A stretch of 5,607 bases of DNA from an uncultured Acetatifactor sp. GTDB taxonomy: Bacteria > Bacillota > Clostridia > Lachnospirales > Lachnospiraceae. Position numbers and translations under genes: made by a program. The notes under the pieces were generated by a model. It was not told the origin of the DNA and did no database searches. It worked only from the letters and a program-made list of their open reading frames with translations. Shown piece after piece: positions 1 to 5,607 of the stretch. The stretch's first letter is position 1, and each line of letters begins with the position of its first letter. The stretch covers positions 1 to 5,607 of the forward strand of contig CAJUFO010000146.1 in assembly GCA_910585615.1 (NCBI GenBank). The letters run 5' to 3'.

Positions 1-87
1 TCTCGCGCCTCTCACCAACCGGCAACTCTCTGTCAGCCTTTAGACAAAGGTACTTCTTCCCATCAACGCGTTCTCTGATGTTCTGAT
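1..87 (-). promoter_or_regulatory. T-box riboswitch leader, 5' part only
   Basis: Read on the minus strand, the RNA downstream of the promoter carries the ordered motifs of the 5' half of a T-box leader. First comes GATGGGAAGAAGTACC (64 to 49), then a short hairpin CCTTT/AAAGG with a GTCT loop (50 to 37), then AGAGAG (31 to 26), then GGTTGGTGAGAGG (20 to 8). This GAAGAAGTA ... AGAGAG ... GGTTGGTG-AGAG-C pattern is familiar from Firmicutes T-boxes. Such leaders bind an uncharged tRNA and control termination upstream of aminoacyl-tRNA synthetase, amino-acid biosynthesis or amino-acid transport genes. The specifier codon, the T-box (antiterminator) sequence and the terminator would lie to the left of base 1, so the amino acid sensed and the gene controlled cannot be read here. 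The transcript start near 87 is inferred from the promoter. Recognition is by motif memory; no covariance model was run. Confidence 0.74.
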
Positions 88-92
88 TCCCT

Positions 93-121
93 ATTATAAC
101 CGCCCCGTTTCTTTTTGTCAA
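93..121 (-). promoter_or_regulatory. Consensus sigma-A promoter for the T-box transcript
   Basis: The minus strand holds an exact -35 TTGACA (121 to 116), a 17-base spacer and an exact -10 TATAAT (98 to 93). Transcription should start about six or seven bases further on, near position 87, and run leftwards into the T-box leader. A full match to both hexamers with ideal spacing predicts a strong constitutive promoter. That suits a gene whose control is exerted later by transcription attenuation. It lies 39 bases beyond the stop codon of the last membrane protein gene, so it belongs to the next transcription unit and not to the operon in this window. Confidence 0.88.
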
Positions 122-140
122 CACAATTTTTTCGACATTC

Positions 141-168
141 CAAAACCTCCAAAACCCGCTCAAAACCC
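141..168. repeat. Short imperfect direct repeat, CAAAACC x3
   Basis: Three copies of CAAAACC start at 141, 150 and 161 on the plus strand (GGTTTTG on the minus strand), spaced 9 and 11 bases apart. The third overlaps the last codons and stop of the 413 aa membrane protein gene; the others are in the intergenic region. No function is recognised, and it may be only low-complexity sequence. Confidence 0.4.
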
Positions 169-1401
169 AGTCTCCATCGGCAACCTGCCATACGTCAATG
201 TATTGCACTGATATATGCAGATTCCCACGCTAAAGAGGATTACCGCCACCGGAACCACACGGGCCGCCTGTTTTCCACACCGAGAAAGCCTCTCTATGCT
301 GTCTGCGGCCGGTATGCAGAATGCCGCCGTGGCCATTCCCCAGAATACGGCCGGCGTCCCTATGAGGGAAACCAGCTTCACTGACCAGCCCCCCAGCCTC
401 TGCAGGATATCCCACGGAAAACAGGAAAGGGACAGCGCCGTCAAGAAAAGCGCGATGGCCGCAAACCCTCTTTTCCCCCTATCCGTTCCTTTTTCTCCCC
501 ACACGAATCTCCTCCAGAGCGCCGCCAGCAGGCAGAGCATCATGCCCGGTCCCATCCCGGGCTTCCCGTCCCGGAACGCATAGCAGCTGAAGAACTGTCC
601 CACATGGTATCCGTTCTGCATAATCCTGCGGAGCGGTATCCCCCATTCCGCATACGCGTCCGTAAAAAGATACCTTCCCAGCCTGAGCACTCCCGGAAAG
701 GCCGACAGATACCCCGCCACTACGACAGCGCAGAGCAACGGCCTGCGCGCCGGAATCGCTGCCAGTACCGTGACGGCCGCTGCAGTCAGGGAAAAGACCA
801 TATCCGCGTAGCCCATCCCGGCCAGCGCCAGGGCCGCCACAAGGAAGCACTGGCACTTGTGCCTGCCGCCTGAACCCGCCAGCCCATATACAGCCCGGAC
901 ATATAATGGCAGCAGCATCCAGGCCGCCGCCTGGGAGAGATTGGCCGCGTCATAGCACACATAAATCCTGTACGGGTTGGTCATATAGAGCACCACCCCC
1001 ACACAGCCAGCCATTCCCATCCTACCCTGATGGAAAATCTGCCGGAAGCACAGAAATGCCGCAAGGAACGTCCCAATCTGTACCAACAGCATATAGCCTT
1101 TGTAGGCCAGCACCATTTTCCCTGTCAGGAGATACAATGCCCCCGGGAGCATGAACCACAGATTGGAATTCATGGCATTCTCCGCGATCCCTGATGCCAT
1201 CCGGGCCTCCAGGCTTGGAAACAGGCAGAGCCTCCCGCCTCGAAAGCCTTCAGCCAGTTCTGCCACCCTGGCGGTCCATTCCGCCACGATTCCTCCGTCC
1301 ATAATGTAATTGCAGCCCAGTGGGAACAGCGTCACCGCGGCTGCCAATATGCATAGGATACTGTACACATCCCCTTTATTGTCCCGGGCATTCCCCTTCA
1401 T
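160..1401 (-). CDS. Reduced paralogue of the PTPS-related/YfhO-like membrane family, 413 aa
   Basis: This is a polytopic membrane protein with about ten hydrophobic segments. They lie roughly at residues 13-29, 82-94, 103-121, 128-140, 158-174, 184-216, 221-236, 311-328, 345-362 and 380-398. It aligns end to end with the core of the 746 aa neighbour. Residues 40-52 (AEWTARVAELAEG) match the first-loop AYHLERIGFLKDT. YMTNPYRIYVCYDAANLSQ matches YLLAPYRLYNLYNRAAIGE, and its end around 340-400 follows the neighbour up to residue 590. It lacks the N-terminal beta domain, the aligned D-D-x-x-x-H residues and the C-terminal beta domain; D35 sits close by but two positions off. It ends in TGA at 160-162. 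The ATG at 1399-1401 is chosen because a strong AGGAGGA lies nine bases upstream, and it makes the gene overlap the end of the 746 aa gene by 26 bases. Function is unknown; it may be a non-catalytic partner or a decaying copy. Membrane localisation is sure, family membership likely. Confidence 0.85.
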   Translation of the reverse strand: MKGNARDNKGDVYSILCILAAAVTLFPLGCNYIMDGGIVAEWTARVAELAEGFRGGRLCLFPSLEARMASGIAENAMNSNLWFMLPGALYLLTGKMVLAYKGYMLLVQIGTFLAAFLCFRQIFHQGRMGMAGCVGVVLYMTNPYRIYVCYDAANLSQAAAWMLLPLYVRAVYGLAGSGGRHKCQCFLVAALALAGMGYADMVFSLTAAAVTVLAAIPARRPLLCAVVVAGYLSAFPGVLRLGRYLFTDAYAEWGIPLRRIMQNGYHVGQFFSCYAFRDGKPGMGPGMMLCLLAALWRRFVWGEKGTDRGKRGFAAIALFLTALSLSCFPWDILQRLGGWSVKLVSLIGTPAVFWGMATAAFCIPAADSIERLSRCGKQAARVVPVAVILFSVGICIYQCNTLTYGRLPMETGF

Positions 1402-3616
1402 TCCGCACCTTCCTCCTACGCAGAGCCTCTCCGCTCAAAATGGCCAATATGCTTATCAGGGACACTGCCTCCGCCACATGGAATATGGCAAACCCCTGAT
1501 ATGACACATGTATGCTTCCACGGTATCCGCACGGCACCTCTATCCGCAAATCATTATGGGCGCCCCTCTCCCGTGCAATGACCGGAGCCGATGCCCCATT
1601 CTTTTCCGCTTCCTCAATTTCAATTCCATAGCCCCTGTACCCCATCAGCGGGAGCTCCAGATAGCGGGCTTCCCCCGATGTATTTTCCAGGAAGATATCC
1701 ACAGATGTCCCCTTCTTCTCATAATCCCGCCACGTCAGGCCCTCCTCGGCCACCGGGCCGTGATAGCGGATTTCATCCACATCCGTCCCCGCCAGCAGCC
1801 ACTCCCCGTTGGAAACGCCGGTAGTGCCCGAGGTCTCTATATTATAGAGGCGCACAGGGGCAGAATGAAACGTTATATCGTTGACATGGTATATGGCGCT
1901 CAGCGGGACGATGAAAACCGCTATCCCCACTGCTATCTTCGGCAGCAGCCCCTCTTCCGCGGTCAGCTCCAAGCAGAAAAAGGCGGAGAAAAACGCCACC
2001 AGAACGGAGGACAGCGCCAGCCAGCGGAAGGGGAACTGCCAGGAGCCAATGAGATATCCGATTACCGGAATCCCCAACATGGCATTCCATGGGATATATC
2101 TCGTGCTCAGGATCAGCGTAAGCGCGCAGAAAGCGGCAAAAAACCGGCTGGGCCTTCCTGTCCTGCGCCCCCCAAGCCTCCGCAACAGGCACACAAGCAG
2201 CAGGAATACCGCTCCCACGCCCAACTGTATGGGCTCCAGATGCCGCATGTCCACCCGCGCCAGACCCTTGCTTGGCAGGAGTTGGAGCGCGCCAGCCAGC
2301 TCCGTCCCATGCATCATCTCGTTCTGAATCACGCTCTGGAATTCATAGGCATCCGCCCTCATCATATACAAAAGCGGCAGCCAGAACCACATATTAATCA
2401 ATAATACCAGCCCCACCGCTTCCAGCAGCTGGAAAAAGATCCTTTTCCGAAATGTCCTCCTCCAGAAAACGGCACAGACCACAGCCATCAGCATCGCTGT
2501 CATCTCGGTGGTGATCAGGTGGCTCTGCAGCAGGGCGGACATGCCCCAGACCAGATACCACTTGCCCCTTCCGTACTCCTCCGTATCCTGCGTATACAGC
2601 AGATACATTCCGCAGCATACAAGCGGCAGAAACGTCATGGCCAGGAATTCCCCTATGGCGGCCCTGTTGTAGAGATTGTATAGCCGATATGGCGCCAGCA
2701 GATACATCACGCTGCCCAGAAGCGCCGCATACTCGTCCCCAACGCATCTGTACAGGCAATGATATCCGATCCATGCCCCCGCCGTTATCGCCGCAAATAC
2801 GAATATCTTGTAAGCGGTCATGACGGAAAATCCTGCCAGCATGAGACAGGCCGGGAAATAGAGGAACAGATCTCCGTAAAACAGCGATGTGGCGTATCCA
2901 TGTCCATACAGCCAGGTGGCCTGCACCCTCACCGGAAAAGCCGTCCCCTGCTGCAGCGTGTCCTTCAGGAAGCCAATCCGCTCCAGATGGTAGGCCTGGT
3001 CGTCTCCCGGGATGATATAATCCGTCAGATACGGGGAATAGGCGATCAGGACGGCCGCCAGCAGCAACCAGAACACCACCTGCCTTTTGGGGGCGATTTC
3101 TCCGGACAGAATGCGCCCGCGGAACCACAGAAGGAAGTCCAGCAGCGCAAAGAAAAGCACCGACCCGCAGAACAGCAGCCTGTTCCCTATCCCGGTCCTG
3201 TAGACCGCCAGCTGGCGCAGCACATCCACATCCGCATCAGAAAACCTGCAGAACACATAGGCATCGGGCACATTGTCCGTCACATATACATAAAACCGTA
3301 GCGTCTCACAGCCGGATTCAGCCTTGGCCCCGCTGTTGCGCAGCGCCCCGGAGTCTGTCCCGTCCTGTCTCATCTGTACGAAAACAGCCTGCTCCCCCTC
3401 TATATGAGTCTCCATCCTGATCTCATATACGCCGGGAGCCAGTGCAAGCCTCTCGCCGGAGAACAGCCTGCGCCCGTCCGACTCCACGGTGTGTCCGGCC
3501 ATGGCCTCTCCCTGGACGGCATATATCTGCTCCTCCTTCTGAAAGCAGGATAAAAACAGGAGGGTGGCTACTATGGCCTCAATTATCAACAATAGCCGGT
3601 ATTTTTTGTGAAACAT
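1376..3616 (-). CDS. Complete PTPS-related/YfhO-like GT-C-type membrane protein, 746 aa
   Basis: This is a large polytopic membrane protein of the family often labelled '6-pyruvoyl-tetrahydropterin synthase-related'. That label is misleading, since nothing here suggests pterin chemistry. Layout: one N-terminal transmembrane helix (about 7-24); an extracytoplasmic beta-rich domain with LALAPGVYEIRME (57-69); a helix near 147-165; a helix near 180-198; then a first loop PGDDQAYHLERIGFLKD (203-219) with D205, D206 and H210. YGHGYATSLFYGDLFLYFPA follows (237-256), then many helices to about 575, with QFPFRW at 527-532. A C-terminal beta domain (about 585-710, with GYRGYGIEI and GYRGSIHVSYQG as in YfhO ends) precedes a last helix at 710-728. 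An acidic pair just after an early helix is where GT-C glycosyltransferases keep their catalytic acid, so transfer of a lipid-linked sugar to an envelope polymer is a reasonable inference, not shown. The ATG at 3614-3616 has GGGGGAG five bases upstream; the stop is TAA. Confidence 0.9.
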   Translation of the reverse strand: MFHKKYRLLLIIEAIVATLLFLSCFQKEEQIYAVQGEAMAGHTVESDGRRLFSGERLALAPGVYEIRMETHIEGEQAVFVQMRQDGTDSGALRNSGAKAESGCETLRFYVYVTDNVPDAYVFCRFSDADVDVLRQLAVYRTGIGNRLLFCGSVLFFALLDFLLWFRGRILSGEIAPKRQVVFWLLLAAVLIAYSPYLTDYIIPGDDQAYHLERIGFLKDTLQQGTAFPVRVQATWLYGHGYATSLFYGDLFLYFPACLMLAGFSVMTAYKIFVFAAITAGAWIGYHCLYRCVGDEYAALLGSVMYLLAPYRLYNLYNRAAIGEFLAMTFLPLVCCGMYLLYTQDTEEYGRGKWYLVWGMSALLQSHLITTEMTAMLMAVVCAVFWRRTFRKRIFFQLLEAVGLVLLINMWFWLPLLYMMRADAYEFQSVIQNEMMHGTELAGALQLLPSKGLARVDMRHLEPIQLGVGAVFLLLVCLLRRLGGRRTGRPSRFFAAFCALTLILSTRYIPWNAMLGIPVIGYLIGSWQFPFRWLALSSVLVAFFSAFFCLELTAEEGLLPKIAVGIAVFIVPLSAIYHVNDITFHSAPVRLYNIETSGTTGVSNGEWLLAGTDVDEIRYHGPVAEEGLTWRDYEKKGTSVDIFLENTSGEARYLELPLMGYRGYGIEIEEAEKNGASAPVIARERGAHNDLRIEVPCGYRGSIHVSYQGFAIFHVAEAVSLISILAILSGEALRRRKVRNEGECPGQ
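1411..1417 (-). promoter_or_regulatory. Strong ribosome binding site inside the preceding gene
   Basis: AGGAGGA on the minus strand, nine bases before the ATG at 1401, decides that start. It lies within the coding region of the 746 aa gene, in its last few codons, so translation of the two genes is probably coupled. Confidence 0.85.
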
Positions 3617-3621
3617 ATCCT

Positions 3622-3628
3622 CTCCCCC
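3622..3628 (-). promoter_or_regulatory. Ribosome binding site for the 746 aa membrane protein
   Basis: GGGGGAG on the minus strand lies five bases before the ATG at 3616, within the 21-base gap after the TAG of the 528 aa gene. It supports that start. The gap holds no promoter or hairpin that I can see, which fits an operon. Confidence 0.7.
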
Positions 3629-3637
3629 GCCAGCCGC

Positions 3638-5224
3638 CTAGGGCAGGCTTCCTGAATCTCCTGCGGCCTCCAGGCCCTCTCCGCCATAGGACACCACCGT
3701 ATCCCTTTCCGCGTTGATATGATCGAGAAGGTATATATCCGATGTGGTTATCCCGAGAAACGCAACAGCCAGCAGAATCAGATATCCTTTTCTATGCTCC
3801 TCCGCCAGAGCATCCAGACAGTATCCGAACACATACACCATGCATCCCGTCCCCCAGCCCAGGAAACGGTCCGGAAAACGCATGCCCAGAAACAGCAGGG
3901 CCGCGCCAATCAGGGCTGTCCCCTTCGCCAATGCCTGCTCCCGCCTCTTTCCGCCCCGGAGCCTTCCGGAGAACCACAGAATCAGAAACAGCCCCAGGCC
4001 AAGGACCAGTACCAGCCCGATTCCCATGGGGCGCATCCGCTCTCCCTCCCCGAGGGCGGCTTCCCCTCCTCCCCAGAAGTGAAAGGCCAGCTGGGCAAAG
4101 TAAATCCTTCCATCCCGTACCGCACCGCCTGCCATGGATTCCATATCCCCGGGCCGTGCCCCAAAATAATCCAAAAGAGGGAGAAGAAGTCCAATTACAA
4201 TGGCAATCCACGCTGTCCGGTATTTCCGCTCTCGCGGATTCTCCGTGAAGGCACGGTATATTCCATACATAGTCAACGGAATAAAGGTAATCCCGATGAC
4301 TGTACATGCATCGCTCCTAACCAGCAGTGCATACATTCTGTAAACGGACAGGGTATAGAGCGCGCTGCACAGTATGCCCCGCCAGTGATTCTTGAAAATA
4401 TGTTGAAAGGAGAAATAGGAAATCCACGCCGTTGCCAGATTCAGCGCCAGGCAATAGATATTATAGCTTGCCGTGAGGGGGAAGCCCAGCAGGCGAAGCA
4501 GCGCCGGAAAATACAGGAATAAGCCGACGGAGAGCCGACAGGCCGACAGCCCGTCCTTCAATCCCTCGATCCGCTGTAGGTACCAGGCCAGATTCGTTCC
4601 CAGGACAGTGTATCCGCACAGAGACGGAATCGAAGCGACGAAGCCCGTCAGCATGACAAGGAAAAAGGCCTGTTTTCTCTCAATCGGAATGGGGTCCTCA
4701 CGATTCTGCCCGAGAAATGCGGCATAGACGAGCATTCCTGCAAATATCAGCAACGTCAGGAGCATGGTCCAGAGCTGGTTCGTCTCCACAATCCTCAGGC
4801 TCCCGGTGGTCAAATGTCCCTCGCCATTGCAGGAGACCTGTACCTGAAGCCTGTCCGTCCCCTCCAGAAGCCAGATATGGAAATCGGTTTTTTCATGCCC
4901 ACTGTCAAGGGCTTCTCCATCGGACAAGAGGCCGCCCGAAAAAACCGTATCGTCAGCCACACTACAGATTCCCTGTAGGCTTGAATCCATGGCATACTCC
5001 AGTTCGATCCGATATACGCCGGGCGGCAGGGAGATTCCTCCATAGACCGTACCCTCCAGGGGAACAGCTTCCTGGAATGTCCCTTTTCCGTCATAGCGAT
5101 ATTCTCTGCACGGAATGGCAATCCTTATGATGCATAGAAAGATAAGCACAGCCCAGGCAAGAAAAAAATACCTCCCTGATTTCTTTTTCCACAGCTTCCA
5201 ATCCTTTATCATCCTATATGTCAC
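3638..5224 (-). CDS. Divergent, shortened paralogue of the PTPS-related membrane family, 528 aa
   Basis: This membrane protein is related to the 746 aa protein downstream. It has a basic N-terminus, one helix (about 19-36), an outside beta-rich domain with ISLPPGVYRIELEY (64-77), and a helix at 151-170. The first loop, LGTNLAWYLQRIEGLKDG (208-225), aligns without gaps to PGDDQAYHLERIGFLKDT. The D, D and H of the neighbour are T210, N211 and Y215 here. About 20 residues of the next loop are missing: LSACRLSVGLFLYFPALL jumps straight to the LFLYFPA motif. About 50 residues are missing in the middle, before LLLPLLDYF (346-354). QFPFRW is not conserved, and the C-terminal beta domain and last helix are absent. 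All the losses keep the frame open. The start is taken as GTG at 5222-5224, with GAAAGG 11 bases upstream; an ATG four codons on has no well-spaced binding site. Catalysis is unlikely if the loop acids matter; a partner or scaffold role is possible. Confidence 0.85.
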   Translation of the reverse strand: MTYRMIKDWKLWKKKSGRYFFLAWAVLIFLCIIRIAIPCREYRYDGKGTFQEAVPLEGTVYGGISLPPGVYRIELEYAMDSSLQGICSVADDTVFSGGLLSDGEALDSGHEKTDFHIWLLEGTDRLQVQVSCNGEGHLTTGSLRIVETNQLWTMLLTLLIFAGMLVYAAFLGQNREDPIPIERKQAFFLVMLTGFVASIPSLCGYTVLGTNLAWYLQRIEGLKDGLSACRLSVGLFLYFPALLRLLGFPLTASYNIYCLALNLATAWISYFSFQHIFKNHWRGILCSALYTLSVYRMYALLVRSDACTVIGITFIPLTMYGIYRAFTENPRERKYRTAWIAIVIGLLLPLLDYFGARPGDMESMAGGAVRDGRIYFAQLAFHFWGGGEAALGEGERMRPMGIGLVLVLGLGLFLILWFSGRLRGGKRREQALAKGTALIGAALLFLGMRFPDRFLGWGTGCMVYVFGYCLDALAEEHRKGYLILLAVAFLGITTSDIYLLDHINAERDTVVSYGGEGLEAAGDSGSLP

Positions 5225-5235
5225 GAATCAATATG

Positions 5236-5244
5236 CCTTTCTTT
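5236..5244 (-). promoter_or_regulatory. Weak ribosome binding site deciding a GTG start
   Basis: AAAGAAAGG on the minus strand ends 11 bases before the GTG at 5224. It is too far (23 bases) from the in-frame ATG at 5212, whose immediate upstream is ATATAGG with no spacer. The GTG start is therefore preferred, though the spacing is long and translation may be weak. Confidence 0.5.
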
Positions 5245-5257
5245 CCCTATCCTTTTC

Positions 5258-5607
5258 TCACCGGTTCGCCATCAGCTTCACCATGGCCTGGTTCAGCCCG
5301 TCCACCGTCAGCTTATACATGGGGAACAGCTCCTTCACCGCGGTCTCCGCCTCCCGCCACGGAGCCCGCCCCGGAGCCATTTTCGGGTTCAGCCACACAA
5401 TCTTCTTATATTTCTTCTTCATCAGCCGCAGCCATTCATAGCCCGACAGGCCGCCGTTGGGCCCCCTGTAATTGCCCGTGTCGGAGTACAGCTCCTCCGG
5501 CGCCATGGCCGCGTCCCCGACGATTATGACTTTGTAGTCGCTGTCCACGTTCCGGAACATCCACTCCGTGTCCACCCAGTCCCCGTTCTCGCACTCCGGG
5601 GTCTTGT
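5258..5607 (-). CDS. CoxE-like VWA domain protein, C-terminal part
   Basis: The minus-strand frame is open to the window edge and gives the last 115 residues of a protein that starts outside. The wording is that of CoxE-like von Willebrand factor A proteins, usually paired with a MoxR-type AAA+ ATPase. It reads DTEWMFRNVDSDYKVIIVGDAAMAPEEL, then GYEWLRLMKKKYKKIVWLNP, then a tail FPMYKLTVDGLNQAMVKLMANR. The VGDAAMAPEEL stretch is the late beta strand and loop of the VWA fold, and the LTVDGLxxAM end is typical of these proteins. The metal-binding DxSxS motif would be in the missing N-terminal part. A GTG codon at 5573-5575 is not the real start, because conserved residues (KTPECENGDW) continue in frame upstream. 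These proteins are thought to act with MoxR ATPases in metal-centre or complex assembly; the partner here is not visible. TGA is at 5258-5260, 33 bases before the next gene. Confidence 0.85.
   Translation of the reverse strand, partial: KTPECENGDWVDTEWMFRNVDSDYKVIIVGDAAMAPEELYSDTGNYRGPNGGLSGYEWLRLMKKKYKKIVWLNPKMAPGRAPWREAETAVKELFPMYKLTVDGLNQAMVKLMANR

Noticed and set aside
1508..2404. 298-codon plus-strand open frame
   Set aside because: It is antisense to the 746 aa gene. Its translation is rich in H, R, P and Q with no domain pattern, as expected from the opposite strand of a GC-rich membrane protein gene, and no ribosome site stands out.
2394..3128. 244-codon minus-strand frame inside the 746 aa gene
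   Set aside because: It is the same strand in another frame; the 746 aa frame carries the family motifs (DDQAYHLER, LFLYFPA, APYRLY) across this region, so this one is not real.
1376..3616. Role in tetrahydropterin biosynthesis, as the family label might suggest
   Set aside because: The protein is a multi-spanning membrane protein with none of the zinc-binding histidines or the small soluble fold of 6-pyruvoyl-tetrahydropterin synthase; the label is historical.
3719..4522. 267-codon plus-strand open frame
   Set aside because: It is antisense to the 528 aa gene, of low-complexity composition (Q, P, R, S) with no recognisable motif; treated as a shadow frame.
5210..5212. ATG as the start of the 528 aa gene
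   Set aside because: It has AGG directly adjacent with no spacer and no other ribosome site at workable distance. The GTG at 5224 is slightly better supported, though the difference is only four residues.
3638..5224. Frameshift or pseudogene explanation for the missing parts of the 528 aa protein
   Set aside because: The missing family segments are not present in other frames of the same region. For example, no GYATSLFYGD-like stretch lies near 4500. The losses are therefore true in-frame deletions, not sequencing frameshifts.

Overview
The window is a piece of a moderately GC-rich Firmicutes chromosome, most likely from a Clostridia/Lachnospiraceae-type organism. The evidence for this is a T-box-type leader RNA, AGGAGG-type ribosome binding sites, and a CoxE-like VWA protein whose wording is typical of clostridial copies. 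The species cannot be named from the sequence. All supported genes are on the minus strand, so the window reads from right to left.

At the right edge (5258-5607) is the C-terminal 115 residues of a CoxE-like von Willebrand factor A protein, cut by the window border. After 33 bases comes a run of three closely packed genes for polytopic membrane proteins: 528 aa (3638-5224), 746 aa (1376-3616) and 413 aa (160-1401). The last two overlap by 26 bases. The spacing suggests one transcript, possibly continuous with the VWA gene.

The main observation is that the three membrane proteins are diverged paralogues of one family. This is the clostridial multi-spanning family usually labelled '6-pyruvoyl-tetrahydropterin synthase-related' or YfhO-like, and it has a GT-C glycosyltransferase-like layout. 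Only the 746 aa protein looks complete: an outside N-terminal beta domain, an acidic D-D-x-x-x-H motif in the first large loop, a QFPFRW motif and a C-terminal beta domain. The 528 aa protein keeps the N-terminal beta domain but has lost the acidic motif, about 20 residues of the adjacent loop, about 50 residues of the middle and the C-terminal domain. The 413 aa protein has neither beta domain and no clear acidic motif. The set therefore looks like one candidate enzyme with two reduced, probably non-catalytic partners, or an array in decay whose frames are all still open. The substrate is unknown; a lipid-linked sugar and a cell-envelope polymer are the best family-based guess.

At the left end (1-159), just after the last membrane gene, a consensus sigma-A promoter (TTGACA, 17 bases, TATAAT) on the minus strand drives the first part of a T-box leader. 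The specifier, antiterminator and regulated gene lie outside the window. I see no intrinsic terminator between the operon and this promoter. I found no tRNA, rRNA, CRISPR array or insertion sequence.
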